From Roseateles noduli (GTDB lineage: Bacteria; Pseudomonadota; Gammaproteobacteria; Burkholderiales; Burkholderiaceae_C): a DNA stretch of 64,000 nt. The translations under genes and the position numbers were made by a program. Below the pieces are notes generated by a model, which was given only the letters and a program-made list of their open reading frames with translations, was not told the origin of the DNA and did no database searches. The stretch covers positions 248,001 to 312,000 of the forward strand of contig NIOE01000007.1 in assembly GCA_002205125.1 (NCBI GenBank), read 5' to 3'. Shown here piece by piece: positions 55,997-64,000 of the stretch (its first letter is position 1; each line of letters begins with the position of its first letter).

Positions 55997-56344
55997 ATGA
56001 ACGACGTGGGAAGGATCTTGGAGCACTTGCGTGCCTCGCTGTGTCAATCCATTGAGGTCGGGGTCATGGGCGCCCGCAACCAGCAGGCTCACAAGTGGAA
56101 GGCTCTTTGGCGCGCCCTGCTTCTACGCGAGACGGTGGCGTGGCGCTGGATAGACCTGCTCAGCCAATCGTTCGAGCTTCATTCATCAGGGTCGGTTCTG
56201 GGCGCCAGAATTTTGCTTCGGGCGACCTATGAGACCTTGGCCGTCCTCATCTACGTGAAGCCAAGAGACCTGGACTACTCGCGTCTTCGGCTGGCTATAC
56301 AGGCCTGTGTTCGGCCGTTCGTGCGGCGTGAGTCAGCCAGCTGA
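55997..56344 (+). CDS. helical protein, possibly truncated
   Basis: 115 residues; GGAGGAGCGC precedes the ATG. The stretch SGSVLGARILLRATYETLAVLIYV recalls the core helix of DUF5677-type proteins, which are longer; the frame then ends in an unrelated basic tail (RPFVRRESAS). It may be the first half of a broken gene. Confidence 0.5.
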   Translation: MNDVGRILEHLRASLCQSIEVGVMGARNQQAHKWKALWRALLLRETVAWRWIDLLSQSFELHSSGSVLGARILLRATYETLAVLIYVKPRDLDYSRLRLAIQACVRPFVRRESAS

Positions 56345-56409
56345 TCCAAGGCACGAGGACATCGCCGGACGCTAATGATGACCTCCCTTCCAGCTTGATA
56401 ACTGGCTCG

Positions 56410-56811
56410 TCAGATCACGGTATAGACGTCGGAGTCTGTGTCGTAACTCGCAGCAGAAATGCTACATAGACGATTCCAATACTTCGTCGCAGCGGGCGTC
56501 CGATAGACGCCACCTGGCGCACTAGTCGGACTAGACACGATCGACTTCCCAAGCTCACGCTTCAGGACCGGGAGGATCGCTTCGGGGATTCCCATTGCGA
56601 CATACTCAGGCCGCCCATGATGGTGGGCCATCGTTACGCGCAACGTGTTCGAGTCGAGTTCGGCTAGGAACAGCTCGAAGCTGTCGCCGTTCGCCGGCAT
56701 GGGACGTGAATACACGCGTACCCAGAACCCTCCGGAAAGAGCTTCATACGAAACGCGGTAATCGAAGGTTTGCTGTACCCCGCTGCGACCCGTGCATGCA
56801 AGTGACTGCAT
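56410..56811 (-). CDS. unrecognised protein
   Basis: 133 residues from the ATG at 56811 with GAGGGAG 6-12 bases upstream. Beta-rich start (FDYRVSYEALSGGFWVRVYSR, LRVTMAHHHGRPEYVAM). No family is recognised. Confidence 0.55.
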   Translation of the reverse strand: MQSLACTGRSGVQQTFDYRVSYEALSGGFWVRVYSRPMPANGDSFELFLAELDSNTLRVTMAHHHGRPEYVAMGIPEAILPVLKRELGKSIVSSPTSAPGGVYRTPAATKYWNRLCSISAASYDTDSDVYTVI

Positions 56812-56893
56812 GTTTTCTCCCTCTCGCATTTGTGGCGGCAAGGCTTCCTAGGCATCTTTGGACGCTGAGGACCCCCAAGCCGTGATCGCAATG

Positions 56894-57079
56894 CTAGCGC
56901 CGCTTTATGTTGGGTTCCTCCTCTCGCTCCCAAGACGACTGTTGGTACAGATGGGTAAGCAGCCCGCCTGCCACGGTGGTCAACGCAAATCCGAGGAGGA
57001 GGAAGACCAGTTCGTGGTGCCGACCGGAGAGTTTGACTGGAGGCGCCCGACGCGGTGATCTAGTGTCGATCCAGTGCAT
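56894..57079 (-). CDS. small single-helix membrane protein
   Basis: 61 residues from the ATG at 57079 (AAGGGG upstream). One hydrophobic helix (ELVFLLLGFALTTVAGGLLTHL) sits between a basic start and a charged end. Unknown function; last supported gene of element 1. Confidence 0.4.
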   Translation of the reverse strand: MHWIDTRSPRRAPPVKLSGRHHELVFLLLGFALTTVAGGLLTHLYQQSSWEREEEPNIKRR

Positions 57080-57643
57080 GCAACAACCCCTTGAGGACAT
57101 TCTGGCATTTTGGGACCGCATAGAGAATGTGAGGGTCAAGGTCTCCACAGTTTTGGGGAAGACTTCAGTAGGCCAGGTGATCTGGCGAGGCCTCAGCCAG
57201 CCGCCATTCATGACCAAGCACGCACACGCACATCAAGATAAAACCTGGCAGGCACAGCGCTGAGCCTCTCCTCCAAGCTCGCGGCAGTCTAATTCCCGTT
57301 GCGCCATCCACTTCGCCGGCATCCCAGGTCGAGGCTGGGTAGTCAACTGCCGCGCGAGCGGGTGCTTCGCAACTACCTGCGATGGGAAAATCAACTTTCC
57401 ATAACTCCAGTCAAGTTTCTCTAAAACAACCGATGTTTGCGGTCTAGGCGATCCAGCAGATTCCCCCCGAAAAGTTCGCGCGACGGGCGCGAGACCTCGA
57501 CAGCGCCACAGACATCCACTGAGGGCGTGCGCATCCGCTGACTGCATATAGAGGCCAAAGTTCCGTGAATTTCCGAGAGGACGCGAACTACCTAAAGGCC
57601 GAGCTTCAGTCGCATCTATTGGGATGCGGGATAGCTGTGTGAT
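57080..57643. other. gene-free stretch at the right end of element 1
   Basis: About 560 bases. A minus-strand frame is open (57233-57667) but runs through the terminal repeat and has no likely start. I see no supported gene; the stretch may carry recombination sites. Confidence 0.45.
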
Positions 57644-57671
57644 GTAGACAGCCAGTGAAAATTCCACCTAA
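57644..57671 (-). repeat. right terminal inverted repeat of element 1
   Basis: GTAGACAG (57644-57651), 13 bases, then CACCTAA (57665-57671): the inverted counterpart of the left end, where TTAGGTG and CTGTCTAC are 11 bases apart. comM sequence resumes at 57677. Confidence 0.75.
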
Positions 57672-57676
57672 CGACG

Positions 57677-58408
57677 AATTCGTCGAGGAAGAGCACGCCG
57701 TGTTGCGCGAGCGTGATCTCGCCGGGCCGAGGCGGCGATCCCCCACCGATCATGGCGGCGGCCGAGGCGCTGTGATGCGGGGCCCGGAAAGCGCGCTGCG
57801 CCCACATGGATGGGCGGAACTGCCCGTTGGCGCTGAGCAGTGCGGCGGATTCCAGCGCTTCGGATTCCGACAACGGCGGCAGCAGCGTCGGCAGCCGCTG
57901 CGCGAGCATCGATTTGCCGGTGCCCGGCGGCCCCACCAACAGGATGCTCAAGCCGCCTGCCGCCGCAATCTCCAGCGCGCGTTTGGGTCCGGACTGTCCC
58001 TTGATGTCGCGCAGGTCGAGCGGCGTCTCGCCACGCGGCGGCGGATCGCGCTGCACGCGGGGCAAAGGCGTCTCGCTGCCGGGCTGCAGCGCATTCACGA
58101 GGTCGAGCAGGTGCGCGGCCTCCCGCACGACGAGCCCCTGCACCAACGCCGCCTCGTCGGCGCAGCCGCGCGGCAGGATCAGCGCCCGATCGAGCTTCGC
58201 GGCGCGCAACGCGAGTGCCATCGCCAAGGCCCCTTTGATCGGTCGCAGCTCACCCGAGAGGCCGAGCTCGCCCGCACATTCGATGTTCGCGAGCATCTCC
58301 GCGTCGATCTGCCCGCTCGCGGCCAGCAGCCCGAGTGCGATCGGGAGGTCGAAGCGCGCGCCTTCCTTCGGCAGGTCGGCGGGCGACAGGTTGACCGTGA
58401 ACCGCCCT
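57677..58408 (-). pseudogene. comM: comM (YifB), middle third between the two elements
   Basis: About 244 codons of ComM. Reading leftward, they run from RFTVNLSPADLPKEGARFDL through the Walker A motif VGPPGTGKSML to the first half of Walker B, VLFLDE. Past 57677 the frame runs into element 1 and gives unrelated residues. Upstream of 58408 similarity stops in front of element 2; about 80 N-terminal codons should lie beyond the window. With both ends cut, this piece cannot make a functional ATPase. Confidence 0.93.
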
Positions 58409-58471
58409 GTAGCCTTGCAATTGCTATCAGTAGCGCATTACGCTGACCATCGAGGATCGGGGGGAGTGCAA

Positions 58472-60355
58472 GTGAACACAGCATCAGAAATCATCGCCAT
58501 CAAGGTTCAACAGAAGGCGTGGGGGAAGCTGCGTGCCTCGGAGGTCACATTCGACCGGACGCACTTTGTCTCCAGCGGTTCGTGGATGCACGCGCTGCTG
58601 TGCCACGCAGCCACGAAGAGCCAAGCCTCGCCGTTAGAAGTCGGCATATGGACGTCGGTTCGATTCGTTCTCCAGAAGATCGCCGGCTGGATGGAATGGC
58701 ACAGGGTGGCGGCTATTCCTCCGTCGAACCTCAACGCAGCCGACTTAACCGTCTTCTATCGCGCCTTGGATACCTTTGCCACTACCGGCGAAGTTAGTTC
58801 CAGCCAACTGAGTATGCTCGCCAGGTTCCGTACCGCGATCAAGGAATATCTCGTTGTTGAGCTACGGTTGGAATCGTGCCGAGCGCTCTATTCACCGTAC
58901 AAGAGCGAACTCCGAGCGCGTCGAGTAGGACGCGGAACTATTAGCGACATGGTGGACAAAGGAAGTCCCGTGCCCGAACCAATAGGGGCGCTAAACCATT
59001 CAACACTTGACGACTTGAAATATCGCTCTATTCAGAAGCGTCAGCAGAGTGTCAAACGGTTGAAAGCCGGGATTGCATCGGACATCGAACTATATAAAAC
59101 GCGCTTGCGATGGATTGAAGACCTTCGATGCATTGAATTCACTGAAGAAGATGAAGGCCAGTTGGTTCGGCTCTATGGGAGACGCTCTGATGTCATCACT
59201 CCGCCACTAGCGGCAATTATAGAAAGGTACGACGCTCGAACTCGACTGTCATTCGCCCTGAAGTTGGCGAGTCAGATTGATCCAGAGGTCCTGGAGCAGC
59301 GAAGACCTTTCAACTTCATCGGCCACCTAGTTGGCTTTGAAACCATAAAGACGCATCTTGGCGGCCACGCACGAAAATTTTGGCACGTCTTCTATTATGA
59401 GGTTCTCGGAGAGAGCCTTCTGATTCATGCGTACATTCTTTCGCTTCAACTCCAGACCGGTTGGAATGTTTCCTCGGTAATGGAGTTGGAGGCTGCAGAC
59501 ATACGTCGCCTGCCAAATGGACTGATGATTCAATCCGTTAAGGCCAAGACTGATGACGACACCCCGCCAGTATTCATAGATAGTGGCGAGGTCGATGCCA
59601 TCTTTCTCATTGAATTTATGCTTCGCCGGCATGAAATGATGAAAAAGCTTGGAATAGTCGAGGACCCTCGAATAGTTGCTGGATCATTCTATCGAGGGCG
59701 CGACATCCCGGCGATCCACAAGATGAAGTCTGCGTTTCAGGCGAGGCATGGCCTGCCAGCCTACTCCTGGGAGCAAGTAAGAAATGAGGTACTGGCTCTC
59801 GTTCACTCGACTCGTGGCACGGAGGCGGCCAGGCAGGTCGCCGGACATGCAGATTATTCGGTAATCACCACGTATGTGGACGATGAGGCCTCGCGAGCGC
59901 TCAATTCCTCCATTAATCTTGAATTTATGCGGAGAGTGCAACGCGACATTACTACGTTCTTTGAGCATCCCGATGGAAAAATTTGGCCGAGTCTTACACC
60001 AACCGGAGACGGCTCCTCTTGTCTGAATCCAAGTCTGCCGCCCAAGGAGGCGTGGCTTGATAACGAGCGATGCCGAGCGGAGCATTGCCATGCCGAGGAG
60101 GGGTGCCCAAATCGTCGGATTTGGATTGACACCGGCCGTCTAAAGGAGGTGGCGTTCACGCTCTCGTACTACCGACAAAGTTCGGAACGGTTGATCTCCG
60201 AAAACCAGGCTAGGTATTTTGAAGTGCACTGGCCCCGGGCACTTACCGCCAAGGCAATTGAACTGGCGATGTTGGCAGGCCCCTATGCCGCACTGATGGT
60301 CTCGGCGACGAACGAAGCCGTGAATAACCTAGGCGCTCGTCCTTATGCCAATTGA
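58472..60355 (+). CDS. tyrosine recombinase A of element 2
   Basis: 627 residues from the GTG at 58472 (or 58466); GGGGGG at 58459-58464 is the ribosome site. The much longer open frame upstream, to 57806, is antisense to comM and not coding. Recombinase traits: RNEVLALVHSTRG (R of the H-x-x-R region), then VAGHADYSVITTYVD with His and Tyr. The first Arg position reads TGWNVSSVMEL, so that Arg is lost, as in recombinase B of element 1. A C-terminal Cys/His cluster (CRAEHCHAEEGCPN) is a likely zinc site. It overlaps gene B by 11 bases. Confidence 0.88.
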   Translation: MNTASEIIAIKVQQKAWGKLRASEVTFDRTHFVSSGSWMHALLCHAATKSQASPLEVGIWTSVRFVLQKIAGWMEWHRVAAIPPSNLNAADLTVFYRALDTFATTGEVSSSQLSMLARFRTAIKEYLVVELRLESCRALYSPYKSELRARRVGRGTISDMVDKGSPVPEPIGALNHSTLDDLKYRSIQKRQQSVKRLKAGIASDIELYKTRLRWIEDLRCIEFTEEDEGQLVRLYGRRSDVITPPLAAIIERYDARTRLSFALKLASQIDPEVLEQRRPFNFIGHLVGFETIKTHLGGHARKFWHVFYYEVLGESLLIHAYILSLQLQTGWNVSSVMELEAADIRRLPNGLMIQSVKAKTDDDTPPVFIDSGEVDAIFLIEFMLRRHEMMKKLGIVEDPRIVAGSFYRGRDIPAIHKMKSAFQARHGLPAYSWEQVRNEVLALVHSTRGTEAARQVAGHADYSVITTYVDDEASRALNSSINLEFMRRVQRDITTFFEHPDGKIWPSLTPTGDGSSCLNPSLPPKEAWLDNERCRAEHCHAEEGCPNRRIWIDTGRLKEVAFTLSYYRQSSERLISENQARYFEVHWPRALTAKAIELAMLAGPYAALMVSATNEAVNNLGARPYAN

Positions 60356-62468
60356 ATTAAGTAATCCAATCGCAGTAGGTGGGGCGCCCCTCGGCGTCAG
60401 CGCCGACAGGGGATTCCAATTTAAGTCCCCATTGCTCTGCCTATCAGGGCAGACGGTGGTAACCCGGTCCAAGGTCTGTGTGGCTCAGGCTTCGAATGAC
60501 TTGGCGGATTTCATTTTTCCACCCTCCCGTGTCCATTCACTGCCGGTCCCCTTAATTGACTCGCCACATCTACTCCGTCAGGTCCTTCACGCTCTTGACC
60601 AGTGGGCGCTAAAGAATGGCGATAGTAAATCATTCGTACTGGGCGCGCGCAAGGCCTTGATAGGCTATGTCAAGCTGATCGAGGTCGGTTGGATTAATGA
60701 GTATTACCGTTTGGAAGATTGGACTCAGGAATTTTGTGAAAGCTTGCGGGCCAGTTTTATTAAGGGTGGGTGGTGGGGTGTACTGAAGATTGAAGAACGA
60801 ATCAATGCTGAATATTTACGTCCGAATAGTGATGCGCATCTTCTATCTAACCCACAGCGAATGATTTGTACAAATCTCAGCCTGCATCGCATCCGGCGCA
60901 ACAAAGAAGGGCGCGAGTGGAAGTTATCACATCCGCCGCCGGCTCGCGTGACGGTCACCGACTTCTTGAGTGCTGCCAATACCTTTTTGGGCCCGTTACT
61001 TTCAACCGGTAGACCGTTTCTACGGACTCAGGCCGGCATGCGGAGCCTGCGGACCAATCGGAGCTCAACCCTTCGCCCTGCCACTTTGGCTGAGTTTATG
61101 GCGAAGTCCCTCCGATTTGTTCTCGCTGTGCAACAACCGCTGACACGAGTTTTCGAAGAGCTTGATTCAAACAGCGGCATAAATGGTGTTCGTGCTTCAA
61201 GCCCTCAAGAGTGGGAGTCCATACTGCAGTCGTGTCACGCAACTGAAAGTCTAAATTCAGCTGTGGGGTGCCGAGTCAGGCTTTTCCCAGAGAGGAATGC
61301 CCCTGATGCCATCGGCCTTTACACGATATGGGATGCCTTCGTTGCAAGTGGTGCATACCTGTTGATGTTTATGAATGCTCGACGAAGGGATGAGGTAATT
61401 CACCGGAAGGTCGGCCTTTTCTCTGGTCATGGACGCACAGTGGAAGCTGACCTCGCCTTGCATACGATGGATTTCTACATAGAGAAAACGGCGAGGCAGC
61501 GAGTAACGTTGTATGTTAACGAACTCTCAATTCGAATATTCTCGCGGCTCGACCAGTTGGCGAACATTTCGTGTAGGTTGGTTGCCCGGCCAGATAGCGG
61601 GTCAGTTGAGGACGGTTACTCAATTTTCCGCGTTGGTGATATTCGGACGGGTGTCTTGCGAAATTTTGATGCACACGGGGTGTCGACGCGGATTTCGACG
61701 TTGGCGCATCTCAACGAAATGGCACCCGCTAGCGTCAGACCGATTGAATACCGGGCTATGAGGCGTGCATATGCACTGTTATTCTATTACAGATACTCGA
61801 ATGCGACTCTAGCGTCATTGAGTTTCCAATTGGTGCATTTTAACGAACAGCGAACGCATAATTATATAACGAATAATAGAAATTCTGACTTAGAACTCCG
61901 CGACTCCCACGCCGAAGAAGACCCGATCATTGCCGCGGCGTTAGGTCGCGACAGGGCCGCATTGGGTAAAGAGATGGCAAAGGTTGAGGTTGAACGTACC
62001 GTTGAACTGGTTATTAATGCTTTAGCTCCGGGTGAAATGTTCGCCGGCGGCTTTGCCAAGCTGGTCAGAAGATTTTCAGCTCGATGGATGCGAGATGCGG
62101 ACTTCTCCCGCTTGAGCGCGGAACGAAGGGCACGTGCAATCGCGGGTACCCTAAGGAAGCGAGGGCACGCGCCCTTTCCAATGTCTCACGGAGATTGTTG
62201 GCGCGGCTCCTCGCAAAGCGGACTGAAGGGACGTTGCCAAGAATCCTCCGACACGCGTCCGCGCCGGGAGAAGGCGTCGCCAGGAGTCTGCAATGGCTGC
62301 CCGTTCCAAACGGCACAAGCTCAACATACCGAGAATCTTTGTGTCGAGGAAGCAGTTCTGAGCCGCCGGCTGGAGCTAATGCCTAAACAGTCTCTTCAAT
62401 GGGAAAGTTCGACCCGGGAGCTGGCAACCCTGCGGAGGGTCATCGAAATTCGTATGCGCCGTAAATAA
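60345..62468 (+). CDS. large tyrosine recombinase-like protein B of element 2
   Basis: 707 residues. The catalytic pattern is partly visible: Arg in NARRRDEVIH, YRAMRRAYAL in place of the H-x-x-R box, and His and Tyr in LVHFNEQRTHNYI. A C-terminal Cys-rich tail (GDCWRGSSQSGLKGRCQ, VCNGCPFQ, NLCVEEAVL) follows. Long recombinases of this kind occur with a second recombinase and a small protein in mobile trios. It overlaps A by 11 bases and ends 11 bases before the small gene. Confidence 0.82.
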   Translation: MPIELSNPIAVGGAPLGVSADRGFQFKSPLLCLSGQTVVTRSKVCVAQASNDLADFIFPPSRVHSLPVPLIDSPHLLRQVLHALDQWALKNGDSKSFVLGARKALIGYVKLIEVGWINEYYRLEDWTQEFCESLRASFIKGGWWGVLKIEERINAEYLRPNSDAHLLSNPQRMICTNLSLHRIRRNKEGREWKLSHPPPARVTVTDFLSAANTFLGPLLSTGRPFLRTQAGMRSLRTNRSSTLRPATLAEFMAKSLRFVLAVQQPLTRVFEELDSNSGINGVRASSPQEWESILQSCHATESLNSAVGCRVRLFPERNAPDAIGLYTIWDAFVASGAYLLMFMNARRRDEVIHRKVGLFSGHGRTVEADLALHTMDFYIEKTARQRVTLYVNELSIRIFSRLDQLANISCRLVARPDSGSVEDGYSIFRVGDIRTGVLRNFDAHGVSTRISTLAHLNEMAPASVRPIEYRAMRRAYALLFYYRYSNATLASLSFQLVHFNEQRTHNYITNNRNSDLELRDSHAEEDPIIAAALGRDRAALGKEMAKVEVERTVELVINALAPGEMFAGGFAKLVRRFSARWMRDADFSRLSAERRARAIAGTLRKRGHAPFPMSHGDCWRGSSQSGLKGRCQESSDTRPRREKASPGVCNGCPFQTAQAQHTENLCVEEAVLSRRLELMPKQSLQWESSTRELATLRRVIEIRMRRK

Positions 62469-62479
62469 TAGGTGTCGAC

Positions 62480-63118
62480 ATGAAGAATTCTGCGCGAATT
62501 GGTCGAGGCAAGCCGGAAGTGGCACTCAAAGCGGAGCAGATCGCCCTCGAGAATATTCTCCAAAAACTGCGATTGGTTACCTCGATTGTTCAGAACGATT
62601 GCTCCGAATCGATTGATGTCAATGAATGGCTAAAAATTTGTCCGCAATCAATCCGAGGATTTAATCAGTGGGATTATTCCGCAGTGCCCGAGCAACTGAG
62701 GAAGCAAACTTTCGAGTTCAGGAAGAACGGTAGCAAGACCGTAAAGCGACACCATGGCTTGGAGCAACGCATTGAAGCCGCTGTCGGCTTGGTGAAGGCA
62801 CGCTTAAGTGCGTTGCAACGTGTCCCTAGCAAGATCGAGCGAATGGCGTCATTGCGGAGGCAGGCAGCTGAAGCACTTGCATTACGAGATATTGCAATGC
62901 TGGAGTTGAAGGCTGAGCGGGATAGCAATAGGATTCGTCACTCGAGTCTGGTTTCAGAGGTCAAACGCGCCCAGCGTTCTGAGACTGAAGCGCTCGCAGC
63001 CCTCCAGAAAATTGAACAGCAATGTGATGCTCTCCGACGCGAAATAGGGCAGTACCAGGCAGGCTCGCAAGTTCTCGCCAACAAGGTCCTCTTGTTACCC
63101 TCACGGAGCCCCAAGTGA
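62480..63118 (+). CDS. coiled-coil accessory protein of element 2
   Basis: 212 residues. The N-terminal half contains RLVTSIVQNDCSESIDVNEW and a helix-turn-helix-like region. The C-terminal half is a long coiled coil (RQAAEALALRDIAMLELKAE, EVKRAQRSETEALAALQKIE). The build matches small accessory proteins of recombinase trios (TnpC in Tn554, GmtX in Gamma-Mobile-Trio elements). It overlaps gene C by 4 bases (GTGA). Confidence 0.72.
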   Translation: MKNSARIGRGKPEVALKAEQIALENILQKLRLVTSIVQNDCSESIDVNEWLKICPQSIRGFNQWDYSAVPEQLRKQTFEFRKNGSKTVKRHHGLEQRIEAAVGLVKARLSALQRVPSKIERMASLRRQAAEALALRDIAMLELKAERDSNRIRHSSLVSEVKRAQRSETEALAALQKIEQQCDALRREIGQYQAGSQVLANKVLLLPSRSPK

Positions 63119-64000
63119 TTCGAAATCGCAGGGTCGCAGATTCGCTTCGCGTGGTGCGAATAGGCACACGCGAGGCTGATCAAACATATTATGTCTTTGA
63201 TCTGAGAAGGCGATGCCTTGTCCGCGAAGTTGTCGACTACCTTGAAAGTCCAACTGTTAGAGATTTAGATATTAAGACTCGTGAGAAATTGGTTTATCAC
63301 CTTGTCCGTCCGCTAGAGTTTCTACGACGTGGTGGCGGAAGTCTGCATGAGATCACTGATGAACTCCTCCGTAAATATCGCGACTGGGAGTTGAAGATTA
63401 CGAAGGAAGATAGGTCGTATCGTGGAAGTGTTCGTACGGCCAAGAAGACCGTGAATTCCAAGATGGATAATATTCTCTTGTGGTTAAGGTGGCTGCAGAC
63501 GGATTATGGAATTGTCTACGATCATTTGACACTGCCGTTCCTTAATGATAAAGGCAAGCATATTTCCGTAAGGAAGAGTTCGCCGGCCTATTTCAAGGGC
63601 GTTGGCGTCAATTCAAAACATAGATCGACAATGCTTCCGCCTACGGAGCAGTTTGACGCTGCATTAGAGGATGCGGTAAGTGGTCCGCGTGACGACTACG
63701 CAGCCTGTCGCAACGGAATCATTGGACAACTGGCTCGCTCCGTCGGGCTTCGATTGGAATCGCTGACGTCTTTGCGAACAGAACAATTCTTTGGCCGGGA
63801 AGTTCGACAAGTCGCCGACGGAATAATCGTTGTTCCCGATTTGCAGAAGTTCGACTTCGACAACGAATTCTTGGTGCCAGCAGTGCTGGTCGAGCACATC
63901 AGAGGATATGTGGAATTCGAGCGAAGGAATTTGATACTCACAAAGAATCAGGGCGTTGACCTGAGCGAAGATCGCTTGTTTCTTTCGTCTAGGAATGCTA
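63115..64000 (+). CDS. tyrosine recombinase C of element 2, 5' part
   Basis: The gene starts at the GTG at 63115, overlapping the previous stop, and is open to the window end (295 codons). The N-terminal SAM-like core-binding domain (LDIKTREKLVYHLVRPLEFL, MDNILLWLRWLQTDYG) is followed by the first catalytic Arg region QLARSVGLRLESLTSL. The H-x-x-R, His and Tyr boxes must lie beyond 64000. Confidence 0.85.
   Translation, partial: MIRNRRVADSLRVVRIGTREADQTYYVFDLRRRCLVREVVDYLESPTVRDLDIKTREKLVYHLVRPLEFLRRGGGSLHEITDELLRKYRDWELKITKEDRSYRGSVRTAKKTVNSKMDNILLWLRWLQTDYGIVYDHLTLPFLNDKGKHISVRKSSPAYFKGVGVNSKHRSTMLPPTEQFDAALEDAVSGPRDDYAACRNGIIGQLARSVGLRLESLTSLRTEQFFGREVRQVADGIIVVPDLQKFDFDNEFLVPAVLVEHIRGYVEFERRNLILTKNQGVDLSEDRLFLSSRNA

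Larger units (their letters stand above)
7594..57676 (+). mobile_element. comM-integrated element 1 with three tyrosine recombinases
   Basis: About 50,083 bases interrupt comM, and excising them restores the reading frame exactly. The ends carry imperfect inverted repeats (TTAGGTG, then CTGTCTAC after 11-13 bases). Genes at the left end are three tyrosine recombinases and a small helix-turn-helix protein, all overlapping or adjacent. This recalls RIT (recombinase-in-trio) elements and the Tn554 family (two recombinases plus small TnpC). The cargo holds a mutasome, stress proteins and orphan genes. No relaxase, type IV secretion, replication or phage structural gene is seen, so transfer would need outside help. 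I see no target duplication. Confidence 0.87.
58409..64000 (+). mobile_element. comM-integrated element 2 (left part)
   Basis: DNA with clearly lower GC begins where comM similarity stops (about 58408) and continues to the window end. It carries three tyrosine recombinase genes and one small coiled-coil gene in the order A, B, small, C, all tightly packed and reading away from comM. The order (recombinase, small protein, recombinase) resembles what I recall of Gamma-Mobile-Trio islands; that assignment is not verified. The right end is not in the window. Confidence 0.75.

Noticed and set aside
57233-57667. Minus-strand frame across the right end of element 1
   Set aside because: Its start would lie inside the terminal repeat and it has no family resemblance.
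57806-58465. N-terminal extension of recombinase A of element 2
   Set aside because: This part is antisense to comM and unrelated to recombinases; a GTG with a strong ribosome site lies at 58472.

Overview
The window comes from a high-GC betaproteobacterium. The best fit is Burkholderiales, in the Roseateles/Rubrivivax/Ideonella neighbourhood. This rests on a methionine synthase split into two genes, a SAH riboswitch in front of the second half, H-NS proteins with a TWSGRGR-type C-terminus, and very GC-rich codon use in the flanking core genes. No rRNA or tRNA gene is present to confirm it.

Layout. (1) Positions 1-7593 are core chromosome: the end of a DUF4197 protein, metH part 1, a degenerate HD-GYP gene on the opposite strand, a SAH riboswitch with metH part 2, a glycine-zipper membrane protein, and the 3' part of comM. 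(2) Positions 7594-57676 are a 50-kb element inserted in comM exactly at the Walker B codons. It is bounded by short imperfect terminal inverted repeats and opens with three overlapping tyrosine recombinase genes plus a small accessory gene. (3) Positions 57677-58408 are the middle third of comM. (4) From 58409 to the end of the window there is a second, different recombinase-rich element, again inserted in comM, again reading rightward, and running off the window. ComM is therefore cut in three.

Cargo of the first element. First comes an SOS-controlled mutasome (imuA-imuB-dnaE2) with its own LexA box. A zone of gene remnants follows. Positions 22-49 kb look like a stress-tolerance region: two small heat-shock proteins, a KaiC-like ATPase with a hybrid kinase, an SDR and a zinc alcohol dehydrogenase, a DUF421 protein, a large-subunit catalase, a general-stress flavin-type oxidase, DUF3606, hemerythrin, TPR protein, three receiver proteins, a MASE4-type kinase, a blue-light LOV histidine kinase, a DUF72 protein, a translationally coupled acyl-CoA dehydrogenase/PIG-L deacetylase/methyltransferase/glycosyltransferase cassette, and an isochorismatase-type hydrolase. 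Positions 49.4-57.6 kb hold an H-NS protein, a metallophosphoesterase with a coupled partner, several HTH regulators and many unrecognised genes.

No conjugation, replication or phage structural genes are visible in either element. The two comM-targeted recombinase clusters with their cargo are the most interesting system here. The orphan genes near the right end of the first element are the best place to look for new functions. All calls come from reading sequence and translation; no searches were run.
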